Positions 36,538 to 45,731 of a stretch of DNA of 64,000 nucleotides are shown one piece after another. Source of the stretch: Foliamicus sp963666765 (GTDB lineage: Bacteria > Pseudomonadota > Gammaproteobacteria > Steroidobacterales > Foliamicaceae). Made by a program: the position numbers and the translations under genes. The stretch spans positions 2,108,001 through 2,172,000 of the forward strand of contig OY762933.1 of NCBI GenBank assembly GCA_963666765.1, read 5' to 3'. The first letter of the stretch is position 1. The number at the start of each line of letters is the position of its first letter. The notes beneath the pieces were generated by a model. The model saw only the letters and a program-made list of their open reading frames with translations, was not told the origin of the DNA and did not search any database.

Positions 36538-37899
36538 TTATCCCTTCGGCTCGATGATCGACGGCGTGACGAAGATGAGGAGTTCGGTCTCGCTGGAGGA
36601 ATTGATGCTTGAGCGGAAAAGGCGTCCCAGCCCCGGAATCGCCCCAAGGTAGGGCACGCTGGATCGTGTGTCGGCATTCTCGGTTTCTCGAATTCCACCC
36701 AGCACCAGAGTCTGGCCGTCCCGAACGAGTACTTCGGTCTCTATACGGCGCGTATCGATGGACGGAACGGCGCCTCCACGCTCGGTGGCGACGATCTTGC
36801 CCACGCTGTCCTTGGTTACCATCAGGCGAAGAATGACCTGGCCGTTGGGCGTGATCCGGGGCGTGACCGTAAGCCCGAGCGCGGCATGTTTGAAATGGGT
36901 GGTGGTGGCGCCGCTGGAAGCCGCCTCCTGATAGGGGATTTCAACTCCCTGCCGGATGCTCGCTTCGCGCTGGTCGGAAGCGAGTACCCGCGGAGCGGAG
37001 ATCAGCCGTCCCTGGCCTTCCGCCTGCATCGCCGCCAGCTCCAGGTCAAGGAGGTAGTCGGGGTGCAGGAGGGCGACCGAGAATCGCCCGGACGCCCCGG
37101 CGACCGGCAGACTGACGCTGTAGCGATCGGCAACATCGGCGGCGGTCAGCGCTTTCGGTGCGCCTTCGGAAGCTTCCAGCTCCTCGGCAATGCGCCCGGT
37201 GGCCTCGCCGGTTCCGGAAACCACCAGCGCGCGGCCCTCGCCACGGCGCTTGGCGGCGGTAAGGCCCCAGCGCAATCCCAGGTTGCGGCTGTAGTTTCGG
37301 TTGGCGACCACCACCCGCGATTCGATCAGGACCTGTCGCGCCGGCAGGTCGAGCGCGTCAAGCAATTGCTTCAGTTTGTCGAGGCGCCGCCCGGTATCGT
37401 GAGCGATCAGCGTGTTGGTCCGCTCGTCCACCTGTATCGTGCCCCGCCCGGAAAGCAGCGTGGATTGACTGCCCGTGATGACAGCGGCCAGTTCCGTAGC
37501 GGCGGCGTAATTGACCCGGTACTGGAGCAACTGCAATGGTGCGAGGGATTCTTCGGCAAGCTCGGTCTCGCGGCGGGCGGAATCCCGGGCAAGAAACTCT
37601 TCCGGGGTGGCAACCACCCACACGCCATGGCTCTGGCGCGACTTGAGACCCCGGCTCTCCAGCAACAGGGCGAGCGCTTGCTCGTGGGTCATTTCGGCGA
37701 TTTCCAGCGTGATATTGCCCGTGACGGAATCGGATACAAGCACTTGCATTCCCGACGCCTCCGCCAGGAGTTGCAGCGCCGCTCGAACCGGCAGCTCGCG
37801 AAAGCTCAGGGAGATCCTGGAATCTTCCCCGGCCTGCGAGATCGCGGCGCAGACGAGCGACAGCACCGCAAGCCAGGCGTATCGGCGGCTCCCGGTCAT
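36538..37899 (-). CDS. pilQ: type IV pilus secretin, short form
   Basis: An outer-membrane secretin ring subunit for the type IV pilus or DNA-uptake fibre. It has 453 residues with a signal peptide (WLAVLSLVCAAISQAG). An STN/secretin N0-like domain covers about residues 28-90 (ISLSFRELPVRAALQLLAEAS). A secretin_N repeat follows (VDERTNTLIAHDTG), and the secretin core runs from about 300 to 450 (GRLISAPRVLAS, VRDGQTLVLGGI, VPYLGAIPGLGRLF). Typical PilQ proteins are much longer because of N-terminal AMIN domains that bind peptidoglycan; these are absent here. It overlaps the pilO stop by four bases (ATGA). Confidence 0.9.
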   Translation of the reverse strand: MTGSRRYAWLAVLSLVCAAISQAGEDSRISLSFRELPVRAALQLLAEASGMQVLVSDSVTGNITLEIAEMTHEQALALLLESRGLKSRQSHGVWVVATPEEFLARDSARRETELAEESLAPLQLLQYRVNYAAATELAAVITGSQSTLLSGRGTIQVDERTNTLIAHDTGRRLDKLKQLLDALDLPARQVLIESRVVVANRNYSRNLGLRWGLTAAKRRGEGRALVVSGTGEATGRIAEELEASEGAPKALTAADVADRYSVSLPVAGASGRFSVALLHPDYLLDLELAAMQAEGQGRLISAPRVLASDQREASIRQGVEIPYQEAASSGATTTHFKHAALGLTVTPRITPNGQVILRLMVTKDSVGKIVATERGGAVPSIDTRRIETEVLVRDGQTLVLGGIRETENADTRSSVPYLGAIPGLGRLFRSSINSSSETELLIFVTPSIIEPKG

Positions 37900-38729
37900 G
37901 GGTCTACCGGATGCAGGCGAGGCCGGCCTTCGGGGTCGTCCGCGATCCGGTAGCGCCGGTCGCCCACCTTGATGACACCGCCTCGCCGTTGCGAATTGCC
38001 CACATCCGCGATCACCGGCGCAGGGGGCTCAGCCTTTCCCCGGGACAGCCCGGCGAAGGGCGAGGCGAGGTCCGCGCGCGCGGGCGGGACACTCGCTGTT
38101 GCCGGCGCCTTCCCGCCGATTTCCAGGAGGCTCCCGGCGTGGCTGTCGTCGGCGAAGTAGGCGAGAAGGCGCGCCTCGGCGCGCAGGCGGCCGTCTTCCG
38201 CGTCGTCGCCGGCTTCGATGCCGAACTCGGCAAGTTCACGCAAATCCGCCGCCGCCAGAACCATGCCGATGGCGCTGATGATTTCTCCGTAGCTGCCGGC
38301 CAGCCGCATTTCCGCGCCCAGGTGCGGGAACCGGCGGGAGATTTCACCGCTCGGTTGCCAGGGTCGTACTTCTCCTGCCGGCGACCCGGCTGAAGCCGCT
38401 GCCAGCGCAACGGCCAGGTCCAATGACTCGGCGCCGCGAGGTATCCTCGCTCCGCTTCGCTGAAGGCGCTGTGCGAGTTGTTCCAGGTCCTCGCGTAAAG
38501 AGCGCTCTTGTCGCTCGGCCTGTCGCGCGTCCTCAAGCTTTGTCTCCAGGCCGGAAAGGGCTTCGCCCGCGCTGGCCAATCGGGGCAGCAGTTGCGCCCG
38601 TACGCGGACCTGAAGTCCGATTGCCGAAACCAACGCCAGCAGCATGCACGCCAGCGTGACGCTTACCCGCCTGCTCCACTGCCCCGGATTTCCGGGCTCC
38701 AGGTTGCGCAGTTCGTCCAGCAGGGTCAT
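37896..38729 (-). CDS. pilO: PilO-like pilus alignment protein with extra C-terminal tail
   Basis: An inner-membrane component of the pilus alignment complex. Of 277 residues, one membrane helix lies near positions 22-42 (RVSVTLACMLLALVSAIGLQV), a coiled coil near 45-95, and a PilO ferredoxin-like domain to about 195 (FPHLGAEMRLAGSYGEIISAI). The remaining 80 residues form an Ala/Pro-rich tail ending RYRIADDPEGRP. A separate lipoprotein gene pilP would be expected between pilO and pilQ but is missing. The tail sits where PilP would be, though it lacks a recognisable PilP fold. It overlaps pilN and pilQ by four bases each. Confidence 0.82.
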   Translation of the reverse strand: MTLLDELRNLEPGNPGQWSRRVSVTLACMLLALVSAIGLQVRVRAQLLPRLASAGEALSGLETKLEDARQAERQERSLREDLEQLAQRLQRSGARIPRGAESLDLAVALAAASAGSPAGEVRPWQPSGEISRRFPHLGAEMRLAGSYGEIISAIGMVLAAADLRELAEFGIEAGDDAEDGRLRAEARLLAYFADDSHAGSLLEIGGKAPATASVPPARADLASPFAGLSRGKAEPPAPVIADVGNSQRRGGVIKVGDRRYRIADDPEGRPRLHPVDP

Positions 38730-39256
38730 TTCCCGAACCCTCCAGCCAGCGCGAAGTCGCGCGCCTGAACCGGGTCGCCGCGCACATGCTCAATGCGCGC
38801 TTCCGAGACCATGGGCATGTCGCGGACGGCCTCAAGCAGGTGCGCGACCGCTTCCAGGTTGCGCGCCTCGCCGTGCAGCTCCCAGGCGCCGCCCCGGATT
38901 GCGAGCCGCTTCAGGCGTGACTCGGGAGGCAGCGCTTCGGGCAGTTGTTCCAGCCAGTCCTGTACGGACCGGTTGTGACCGCTCACCCGCTCCAATTCGG
39001 CCAGCAGGGCGCCCATGTCGGCCTTTCTTGCTTCCAGCTCGCGTTGTGCCGCGGCCGCTGCGCGGTGATCGGCAAGGGCGGTCTCGACCTGCGAGGTTCG
39101 CCGCTCGGTTTCCTTCAACTTTCCGGCCAGGTGAAGCTCGGCCGCAGTCACAAACCCCACACCCCCGACAAGCCCGCACAGGAGGGCGGCACAGGCTTCG
39201 CGCCGTCGCGTCCGTTGCCGCCGGTCCCGCCAGGGCAGCAGATTCAGCGACCGCAT
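38726..39256 (-). CDS. pilN: type IV pilus biogenesis protein PilN
   Basis: An inner-membrane protein of 176 residues. The cytoplasmic N-terminus RSLNLLPWRDRRQRTRRRE matches the INLLPWR motif by which PilN docks onto PilM. One helix follows (CAALLCGLVGGVGFVTAAEL), then a coiled coil (about residues 45-95), then a PilN periplasmic domain (LPPESRLKRLAIRGGAWELHG). It sits in the order pilM-N-O-Q, 36 bases after pilM, and overlaps pilO by four bases. Confidence 0.9.
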   Translation of the reverse strand: MRSLNLLPWRDRRQRTRRREACAALLCGLVGGVGFVTAAELHLAGKLKETERRTSQVETALADHRAAAAAQRELEARKADMGALLAELERVSGHNRSVQDWLEQLPEALPPESRLKRLAIRGGAWELHGEARNLEAVAHLLEAVRDMPMVSEARIEHVRGDPVQARDFALAGGFGK

Positions 39257-39292
39257 CGCGGGCTTCCCGTGCTGGCGGACAATGTTTCCCGC

Positions 39293-40285
39293 TCAGGCAT
39301 GATCGTTGAGCGCCAGCGCGTATGCGCCGAACAGAGCAGGCGAGAAATCGCGCGCACCGTCGCTGCTCTTGACCGGCGCCGGCGCCGATACCGCCTCGAC
39401 GGGCAGATCCAGCTCGTCCTGCAGGGCTTTGCAGGCGCCGTGGACCAGGGCGGCGCCTCCCCAGAGAAGCATCTTCTCGGGCGGCCCGGCATCGCGCCGC
39501 GATGTCAAATAGAGTTGGATCGACCTTGCCGCGTGCCGGGCAAGGTCCTTCAGGAACAGCTTCGTGATCCGTGAAGCGGCCCCGTCGGGCAATGCGCAGT
39601 CCGCAAGCGACTGCTTCGCGTCGTCTGCCGACAGCCCGTAGGCACTGCTCAGACGCCCGGTCAAGGCCGAGCAGCCGAAAGGCTGGCGGTGATGAAAGAC
39701 AGTCCCGCCACCCAGATGGACGCTAAGGCGCGATTGCCGGTGGCCTGCGTCCAGGACCGCCAGCGGCACATCCCGGTCAGTCATCTCCGCCAGCGCGCGC
39801 TGGACCGCAAACGCCGTGACGTCCACTGCGGCGACGGTCAGGCCGGCCAGCCTGACTGTCCGGCACAGGGTCTCGACGGTCGCCGCGCGGGCAATCGCCA
39901 TCCGGTAACCTTGCGCCCGCCCGCCTGTTGTCTCCGGAACGTAATCGAAGGCGGCTTCCTCGAGCGGGAAGGGAGCGGCCTGGCCGGCCTGCAGGCGCAC
40001 CTGTTCTTCGAGTTCCAGGGCCGGCAGGTCGGTAGGCAGGGCAAACCGGTGCTCTATGATTTCGCCGCCATCAAGTCCGACTACGGCCCGCCTGGCGCGT
40101 GGCGCCGCCCGACGCAGGGCGTCCCGTATCGCTTCGTGGTCTGCCGCGCGAGCGGCATCGTGCGACCGCAAGCGTAGCGAAAGAGCGCTGGACCGTATGC
40201 CGCCCCGGGTCAATTCGACCACCTTGACCGCACCCGCGCCGATGTCCAGCCCCAGCACCGCCCTTCCTGGTCGCAATCCCTGCAT
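39293..40285 (-). CDS. pilM: type IV pilus assembly protein PilM
   Basis: An actin-like cytoplasmic ATPase fold that anchors PilN/PilO. The 330-residue protein has the phosphate loop VLGLDIGAGAVKVVEL, LEEQVRLQAGQAAPFPLEEAAFDY, the second loop LAVLDAGHRQSRLSVHLGG, and the adenosine motif MLLWGGAALVHG. It is the first gene of the minus-strand pilMNOQ-aroKB run and is divergent from mrcA, the usual gammaproteobacterial neighbour. Only about 95 bases separate the two starts, and they hold the mrcA promoter. Confidence 0.93.
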   Translation of the reverse strand: MQGLRPGRAVLGLDIGAGAVKVVELTRGGIRSSALSLRLRSHDAARAADHEAIRDALRRAAPRARRAVVGLDGGEIIEHRFALPTDLPALELEEQVRLQAGQAAPFPLEEAAFDYVPETTGGRAQGYRMAIARAATVETLCRTVRLAGLTVAAVDVTAFAVQRALAEMTDRDVPLAVLDAGHRQSRLSVHLGGGTVFHHRQPFGCSALTGRLSSAYGLSADDAKQSLADCALPDGAASRITKLFLKDLARHAARSIQLYLTSRRDAGPPEKMLLWGGAALVHGACKALQDELDLPVEAVSAPAPVKSSDGARDFSPALFGAYALALNDHA

Positions 40286-40314
40286 TTTCGCCTGCTGTGT
40301 TGAAATCTTCCGGG

Positions 40315-40345
40315 TTGAGTAACACTCGTGCGGGCTGCCTATAAT
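40315..40345 (+). promoter_or_regulatory. predicted sigma-70 promoter of mrcA
   Basis: TTGAGT (40315-40320) and a perfect TATAAT (40340-40345) are 19 bases apart. Transcription would start near 40352. That lies downstream of the GTG at 40328 and upstream of the GTG at 40382, so it favours the later start codon for mrcA. Confidence 0.6.
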
Positions 40346-40381
40346 GAGACGATCAGTCCCGCACTGCCTGGAACGTATCCT

Positions 40382-43009
40382 GTGATTACGCGGCTTCTAC
40401 AGTCCAGATCGTTTATCAACGCATTTGTGAAGATATGCGTTCTGGGGGTTTCGGGCGCCGGCATGGGGCTTGTTGCGTTGGCCATGCTGATTGCAGGCGC
40501 GTATTTCTACCTCGCCCCGGGGCTGCCCAGCGTCGAGAGTATCCGCGAGGTTCCGCTGGAGATTCCCCTGCAGGCGAACACCCGTGACGGGCGCATGATC
40601 GGTGAGGTTGGCGAGAGGCTGAGGACTCCCGTGGATCTCGAGGACGTGCCGGAACTGCTCCGCAACGCCTTTCTCGCCGCGGAGGACGATCGCTTCTTCG
40701 ACCATCCCGGTTACGACTACCAGGGGCTGGCGCGCGCCGCCTTGAACCTGATCCTCACGCGCTCGGCCAGTCAGGGCGGCAGTACCATCACCCAGCAGCT
40801 CGCCCGCGAGTACTACGTGGGGCGGGAACGCACCTTCGTTCGCAAGGCCAGGGAGCTGTTCCTTTCGCGGCGGCTGGAACGGGAACTGAGCAAGGAAGAG
40901 ATACTCGAGCTGTACCTCAACAAGATATTCCTCGGCAATCGCGCGTACGGCGTAGCGGCCGCCGCCCAGGTGTACTTCGGCAAGAACCTGGATGATCTGA
41001 GTATTGCCGAGAGCGCCACCCTTGCCGGATTGCCGAAGGCGCCCTCGACCATAAATCCCGTCAGGAACCCGCGCCGAGCCACTGGCCGCAGGGCGTATGT
41101 CCTGCGCAGGCTGAAGGAACTGGACTTCATCTCCGAAGCGGAGCGTCAGGAGGCGCTGGCGGCGCCCATGGAGTCCAACCTGCACGGCCCCCGCCAGGAA
41201 GTCAGGGCCCCGTGGGTCCTGGAAATGGTGCGCAAGGAAGCGATTGCCCGTTACGGGATGGATGCGCTTGCCGGCGGGTACCGGGTAACGACAACGATTG
41301 ATGCCCGCTTGCAGGCGGCGGCCGAGCGGGCCCTGCGCCGCGGTTTGCGCGAATACGATCGCCGGCACGGATACCGGGGGCCGGTGCAGTCCGGTGTCCT
41401 TCGGAACCTGCGAGCCGACGGGCTGCTGACCGATGCCGGACTGCTGGAGTACCTGGACTCCCTTCCCCGGGTCGCCGAGGCACGGCACGCGCTTGTGATG
41501 TCGTTCGGCGATGGCGGCGAAACGGAAGTTCTGGTGGAGGGATCGGGACGCGTGGACTTGCCGTGGGAGCGTGTCCGCCGGCGCCCCCACGTTTCCGAGA
41601 ACGAAGTGGGGCCCCAGCCCGACGGCCCCGCGGACATGTTTGCCGAGGGTGACCTGATACTGGTTCGCAACGCCGACGACGGGGGTCTTGAATTGACCCA
41701 GCGGCCGGAAGTGCAGGGCGCCCTGGTGGCCATCAATCCCGACGACGGCGGGATCGTGGCGCTGGTGGGCGGTTATGACTTCCGCCACAGCAAGTTCAAT
41801 CGCGCCGTGGACGCGCTGCGTCAGCCCGGCTCGGTATTCAAGCCGTTCATCTACTCCGCCGCGCTGGATCACGGCCTGACCGCCGCCACGGTCGTCAACG
41901 ACGCGCCGGTGGTCATACAGGACCCCACTTCCGAGACCGTCTGGCGCCCCAAGAACAACTCGGGAAGTTTCAACGGCCCCACCCGATTGCGCGAAGCCCT
42001 GGTGCGTTCCATGAACCTCGTATCCGTCCGTGTGCTGCAGCGGGTGGGTTTGAGCGCCACGATCGACCACATCGGCGCTTTCGGCCTGCCGGATTCTTCT
42101 CTTCCGGACAGCTTTTCCCTGGCCCTGGGCTCCGGCGGCGTCCCTCCACTTGAGATTGCCCGCGGGTACGCGGTGCTGGCCAACGGCGGATACCGCGTCG
42201 AGCCCTGGCTGATCGAGCGCGTTGAACAGGACGGCTTGCGCTACCGGGCCGATGCGGTGGTGGCCTGCCGAGCCTGCGAATTGAAGGCCGAACACGTCAG
42301 CGCGGAATCCGCCGGCGCCGCCGAATGGCTGAATGGCGGCGAACCGCGGATGCCCGTCCGGCTGGCGCAGGCGTTTGCGAGGATAGATCGGCTGGCGGCC
42401 CTGTACCCGGCCAGCGCCGTTCAGGACTCGCTCCAGTCCTTCGAGTCGGTGGCCCAGATGCAGGCGGTCACCCTGCAACGGAATCCGGATGTGACGGAAA
42501 GGCCGGAACTGTTCGCCGATCAGAAACTGGCCCCGCGCGTGGTGAGCGCCGAGAATGCCTATATCGTCTACGACATGATGCGCGACGTGGTTCAGCGCGG
42601 GACCGGAAGACGGGCGCGGGCGCTGGGCCGGCAGGACCTGGCAGGGAAGACCGGCACGTCAAACGACAACCGGGATGCCTGGTTCAGCGGCTTCAACGGC
42701 AACCTGCTGGCGACCGTGTGGGTGGGCTTCGACCAGGAAAGGTCGCTGGGGCGATTCGAGGAGGGCGGGCGCACGGCCTTGCCGATCTGGATCTACTTCA
42801 TGGAGGAGGCGCTGGCTGGAGCGCCGGAAGCGCCTCTGCCGCGCCCGCGCCACATCATTTCCGCCCGCGTGTCACCGGAGACCGGTCTGCTGGCTGCACC
42901 CGGCGAGGCCGACGCGATTTTTGAGCTTTTCAGGGAAAACGCGCTGCCCGGCGCTTCGAGAGGGAACGCTTCGGGCGACGGCGAGGACGAAGAGGAAGAG
43001 TTGTTCTAA
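40382..43009 (+). CDS. mrcA: penicillin-binding protein 1A
   Basis: A bifunctional peptidoglycan synthase of 875 residues. It has one N-terminal membrane helix (VLGVSGAGMGLVALAMLIAGAYFYL). The glycosyltransferase domain (about residues 60-230) has AAEDDRFFDHPGYD, QGGSTITQQLAREYYV and LELYLNKIFLGNRAYGV. An OB-like insert precedes the transpeptidase, which has QPGSVFKPFIY (SxxK serine), RSMNLVSV as the SxN motif, and GKTGTSNDNRDAWF as KTGT. GTG 40382 is preferred to the upstream GTG 40328 because the predicted promoter lies between them. It converges on gltA, with hairpin repeat copy 2 in between. Confidence 0.94.
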   Translation: MITRLLQSRSFINAFVKICVLGVSGAGMGLVALAMLIAGAYFYLAPGLPSVESIREVPLEIPLQANTRDGRMIGEVGERLRTPVDLEDVPELLRNAFLAAEDDRFFDHPGYDYQGLARAALNLILTRSASQGGSTITQQLAREYYVGRERTFVRKARELFLSRRLERELSKEEILELYLNKIFLGNRAYGVAAAAQVYFGKNLDDLSIAESATLAGLPKAPSTINPVRNPRRATGRRAYVLRRLKELDFISEAERQEALAAPMESNLHGPRQEVRAPWVLEMVRKEAIARYGMDALAGGYRVTTTIDARLQAAAERALRRGLREYDRRHGYRGPVQSGVLRNLRADGLLTDAGLLEYLDSLPRVAEARHALVMSFGDGGETEVLVEGSGRVDLPWERVRRRPHVSENEVGPQPDGPADMFAEGDLILVRNADDGGLELTQRPEVQGALVAINPDDGGIVALVGGYDFRHSKFNRAVDALRQPGSVFKPFIYSAALDHGLTAATVVNDAPVVIQDPTSETVWRPKNNSGSFNGPTRLREALVRSMNLVSVRVLQRVGLSATIDHIGAFGLPDSSLPDSFSLALGSGGVPPLEIARGYAVLANGGYRVEPWLIERVEQDGLRYRADAVVACRACELKAEHVSAESAGAAEWLNGGEPRMPVRLAQAFARIDRLAALYPASAVQDSLQSFESVAQMQAVTLQRNPDVTERPELFADQKLAPRVVSAENAYIVYDMMRDVVQRGTGRRARALGRQDLAGKTGTSNDNRDAWFSGFNGNLLATVWVGFDQERSLGRFEEGGRTALPIWIYFMEEALAGAPEAPLPRPRHIISARVSPETGLLAAPGEADAIFELFRENALPGASRGNASGDGEDEEEELF

Positions 43010-43010
43010 G

Positions 43011-43108
43011 CCCTTTGTCTCCCCCTCCCCTGTGGAGAGCGTTGGAGCCAGGATGGCGGAACCGAGCCAGGGATGGCGCCTCTCGACAGGGGAGGGGGAG
43101 ACAAAGGG
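43011..43108. repeat. long hairpin repeat, copy 2
   Basis: The arms 43011-43033 and 43086-43108 are perfect 23-base inverted repeats, extendable by GAGAG/CTCTC with one mismatch. The core reads GTTGGAGCCAGGATGGCGGA then ACCGAGCCAG, shared with copy 1 at 31.5 kb although the arm sequences are unrelated. It lies one base after the mrcA stop and before the gltA stop, between convergent genes. It is probably transcribed as a stable hairpin. Confidence 0.85.
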
Positions 43109-43176
43109 TGAGGGTCGGCAATATCCGTGCCTGGTATCGCCGCCGCCCGTGGGTTTGGCACGACTGAGTTCGGGAC

Positions 43177-44454
43177 TTAGCGTTTCTCGACAGGTATGTA
43201 GCTGCGCGCGGTGGGTCCCAGATAGAGTTGCCGGGGTCGGCCGATTCGCGCCTCCGGGTCTTGGTGCATTTCGCACCAGTGCGCCGCCCAGCCCGCAGTG
43301 CGGCCGACGGCGAACATCGGCGTAAACATTGTCGACGGCAGACCCAGCGCGCGGTAGATGATGCCGGAGTAGAAGTCCACGTTGGGATACAGGCGCCGGT
43401 CCTTGAAGTAGCTGTCGCTCAGTGCGATTTCCTCAAGTTGCCGGGCCAGCGTGAACAGCCGTCCCCTGCCGGTCTTGAGTTTCTGCAGCACTTCATGGCA
43501 GATGCCGCGGATGATGGTGGCGCGCGGGTCGAAATTCTTGTACACCCGATGGCCGAAGCCCATCAGCCTGAAAGAATCCCCCGGGTCCTTGGCCCTGGCG
43601 ACGTATTCTCCGATATTCTCCGTAGCCCCGATTTCCTCCAGCATCCGGATCACGGCCTCGTTGGCGCCGCCGTGCGCGGGGCCCCAGAGCGCGATACAGC
43701 CGGCGGCGAGGGCGGAGAACGGGTTGACCCCCGAACTCCCTGCCATGCGCACGGTGGAGGTCGAGCAATTCTGTTCGTGGTCCGCGTGGAGCAACAGCAG
43801 CGTATCCAGCGCCCTGGCCGCCACCGGATTCGGCTCTTCGCCGAACATCATGTACAGCAGGTTGGCGGCGTAATCGAGATCCTTGCGCGGTGCAATGGCC
43901 GGCTCGCCGATTGTGTTGCGGTAGGCCGCTGCAGCCACCGTCGCGATATTGGCGATTACCCGGTGGCTGAAGCGCTTCCTGTGGTCGGCGTTGTAGGGAT
44001 CTACGCAGTCGGGATACACGGCCGGCATCACCGAGAGCGCCGCGGTCATGGTGCTCATTGGATGCGCGCCGGCCGGCATGGCGGCCATGGTGTCGAGGAC
44101 TTCCGGGGAACAACTGCGCAGCCCCGCCAGTTCCTCCGAAAACGATTGCAGTTCCGTGCGCGAGGGCAGTTCTCCGTTCAGCAGGAGCCAGGACACCTCC
44201 GCGAAGTTGCTGTGCCGCGCCAGGTCGTCCGCGGCGTAGCCGCGATACATCAGCACGCCCTTTTCGCCGTCCACAAAAGTGATCCGGCTGGTGCAACTGG
44301 CGGTAGACGCGTAGCCGGGGTCGTAGCTGTAGGCGCCGGTGGCCGGTGGGACGGGAGTGATTTCCAGCGCGTCGGCGCCGAGTACGGCCTTGCGGCGCGC
44401 CAGTGGCACAGAGCGCCCGTTGCGGCTTACAAGTTTGTCGCCCGATTGGGTCAT
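43177..44454 (-). CDS. gltA: citrate synthase
   Basis: Condenses oxaloacetate and acetyl-CoA; first step of the TCA cycle. The 425-residue protein is of the hexameric type II kind (E. coli GltA 427). Landmarks are STASCTSRITFVDGEKGVLMYRGY, AHPMSTMTAALSV, LLHADHEQNCSTSTVRMAGS with a catalytic histidine, GPAHGGANEA, MGFGHRVYKNFDPRA and NVDFYSGIIYRALG. ATG 44454 is conserved; the frame is open further upstream. A TATAAT is about 150 bases before the start. It converges on mrcA. Confidence 0.97.
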   Translation of the reverse strand: MTQSGDKLVSRNGRSVPLARRKAVLGADALEITPVPPATGAYSYDPGYASTASCTSRITFVDGEKGVLMYRGYAADDLARHSNFAEVSWLLLNGELPSRTELQSFSEELAGLRSCSPEVLDTMAAMPAGAHPMSTMTAALSVMPAVYPDCVDPYNADHRKRFSHRVIANIATVAAAAYRNTIGEPAIAPRKDLDYAANLLYMMFGEEPNPVAARALDTLLLLHADHEQNCSTSTVRMAGSSGVNPFSALAAGCIALWGPAHGGANEAVIRMLEEIGATENIGEYVARAKDPGDSFRLMGFGHRVYKNFDPRATIIRGICHEVLQKLKTGRGRLFTLARQLEEIALSDSYFKDRRLYPNVDFYSGIIYRALGLPSTMFTPMFAVGRTAGWAAHWCEMHQDPEARIGRPRQLYLGPTARSYIPVEKR

Positions 44455-44604
44455 GCAACTGCCTTGTTCCGTCCCGGCAGGATGGATGGCACAGGCGTCA
44501 CGTAACCGGCTCCTCCGAACACCGGGAATGGCGCTCCGTTGGGGGGTGACGCCAGCCTGGGAAAGACGCGGCCCAGAACCTGGGCGTTCGCGTCGCTGGC
44601 GGAT

Positions 44605-44632
44605 ATTATAGCGCAGCCGCCGCTTTTGCGAA
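44605..44632 (-). promoter_or_regulatory. possible gltA promoter
   Basis: On the minus strand a perfect TATAAT (44605-44610) follows TTCGCA (44627-44632) with a 16-base spacer. It lies in the 200-base gap between gltA and rpmE, oriented toward gltA, and would give a 5' leader of about 145 bases. The -35 match is four of six. Confidence 0.45.
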
Positions 44633-44654
44633 AAAGATTTATGAAATGAACGAC

Positions 44655-44867
44655 TTAAGCGGACTTTCGCGCACCGAAGCGGCGGCGGAACTTTTCGATC
44701 TGTCCGGCAGACTCCATGATCTTCTGTGAGCCCGTGAAAAACGGGTGGCAGGAAGAACACACCTCCACGCGTATATCCTCGCTCAAGGTCGAGCGAGTGA
44801 TCAGTTCCCGGCCACAACTGCAGGTGACCTTGATCTCGTTGTATTCTGGATGTATTCCGGATTTCAC
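44655..44867 (-). CDS. rpmE: 50S ribosomal protein L31
   Basis: A 70-residue zinc-type L31, the length of the E. coli protein. The zinc ligands lie in VTCSCGRELITRST and VEVCSSCHPFFTGSQK, that is CxC...CxxC, so this is the zinc-binding (C+) form. The C-terminus is GQIEKFRRRFGARK. The start is GTG 44867 (KSGIHPEY follows), as expected for the conserved N-terminus; a longer frame from 44927 is not needed. It is upstream of gltA on the same strand, but the gltA promoter candidate lies between them. Confidence 0.95.
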   Translation of the reverse strand: MKSGIHPEYNEIKVTCSCGRELITRSTLSEDIRVEVCSSCHPFFTGSQKIMESAGQIEKFRRRFGARKSA

Positions 44868-45066
44868 GGGTTGCGGCCTCGGCCGACAGAGCGGCGGAAG
44901 CATAACCGAATAGCGGCCCCTCTTCAATGCGCAAGGCCACGCCGCGGAGGCGGCCGACCGTGAAGGCTCGATTGTCGCGCTATGGTATGTTTATGGGACA
45001 GCACACTAGCATGTTGCGGAACAATACTGCGAACCAGAACGCCAAAAGCCATAGCGAATTCAAGGT

Positions 45067-45729
45067 ATGAGCAGAGAACCTGAGGAAATCCGCCAGGCGT
45101 CGATTGCCGTCCCCGCCCATCCGGGCAGTTTCGAGACGATTCGGCATGATGTGCTGGGCACGCTGCTGACGGCCCGGGCTCCTGAAGGAGTTTCGCAGGC
45201 CGTCTTCGCCCTGGGCTGCTTTTGGGGAGCGGAACGGAAGTTCTGGCAGACGCCGGGCGTGTACGGCACGGCGGTGGGATATACCGGCGGACGCCAGGCG
45301 GACCCCGATTACTATTCCGTTTGCTCGGGCGTTACCGGTCACGCCGAGGCCGTGCTTGTCAGCTACAAGGTTTCCGAGGTCAGCTACGAAGAGCTCCTTG
45401 CCGTGTTCTGGGAGGCGCACGACCCCACCCAGGGAATGCGCCAGGGCAACGATATCGGCACCCAGTACCGCTCGGCCATCTATACCCTTGGGGCTGCGCA
45501 ACAGCGGCTGGCGCTGGCCTCGCGGCAGGCCTATGGCGAGGCGCTCAAGGCGTCGGGCTATGGTCCCATTACGACGGAAATCGGCCCGGCCGATGTCTTC
45601 CACATGGCGGAGGAATACCACCAGCAATACCTGGCCAAGAACCCCCACGGCTATTGCGGTCTTGGCGGAACCGGCGTGGCCTGCGAACTCGGGTCGGGCC
45701 TTGTCGGGGAGGCGGCGTTGACGGAGTGA
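45067..45729 (+). CDS. msrA: peptide methionine sulfoxide reductase MsrA
   Basis: Reduces methionine-S-sulfoxide in proteins. The 220-residue protein has the catalytic FALGCFWGAERKFW. It also has VGYTGGRQADPDYYSVCSGVTGHAEAV, FWEAHDPTQGMRQGNDIGTQYRSAIYT and the C-terminal EYHQQYLAKNPHGYCG, where the last cysteine would be the resolving residue. An N-terminal extension of about 40 residues lacks a signal, so it is probably cytoplasmic. A TPR/TonB gene begins two bases after its stop. The periplasmic system msrPQ lies 4 kb further on. Confidence 0.95.
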   Translation: MSREPEEIRQASIAVPAHPGSFETIRHDVLGTLLTARAPEGVSQAVFALGCFWGAERKFWQTPGVYGTAVGYTGGRQADPDYYSVCSGVTGHAEAVLVSYKVSEVSYEELLAVFWEAHDPTQGMRQGNDIGTQYRSAIYTLGAAQQRLALASRQAYGEALKASGYGPITTEIGPADVFHMAEEYHQQYLAKNPHGYCGLGGTGVACELGSGLVGEAALTE

Positions 45730-45731
45730 TC

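Noticed and set aside
40397..42478. Minus-strand frame of 693 codons opposite mrcA
   Set aside because: Antisense to a well-supported PBP1a gene; no motif or signal of its own.
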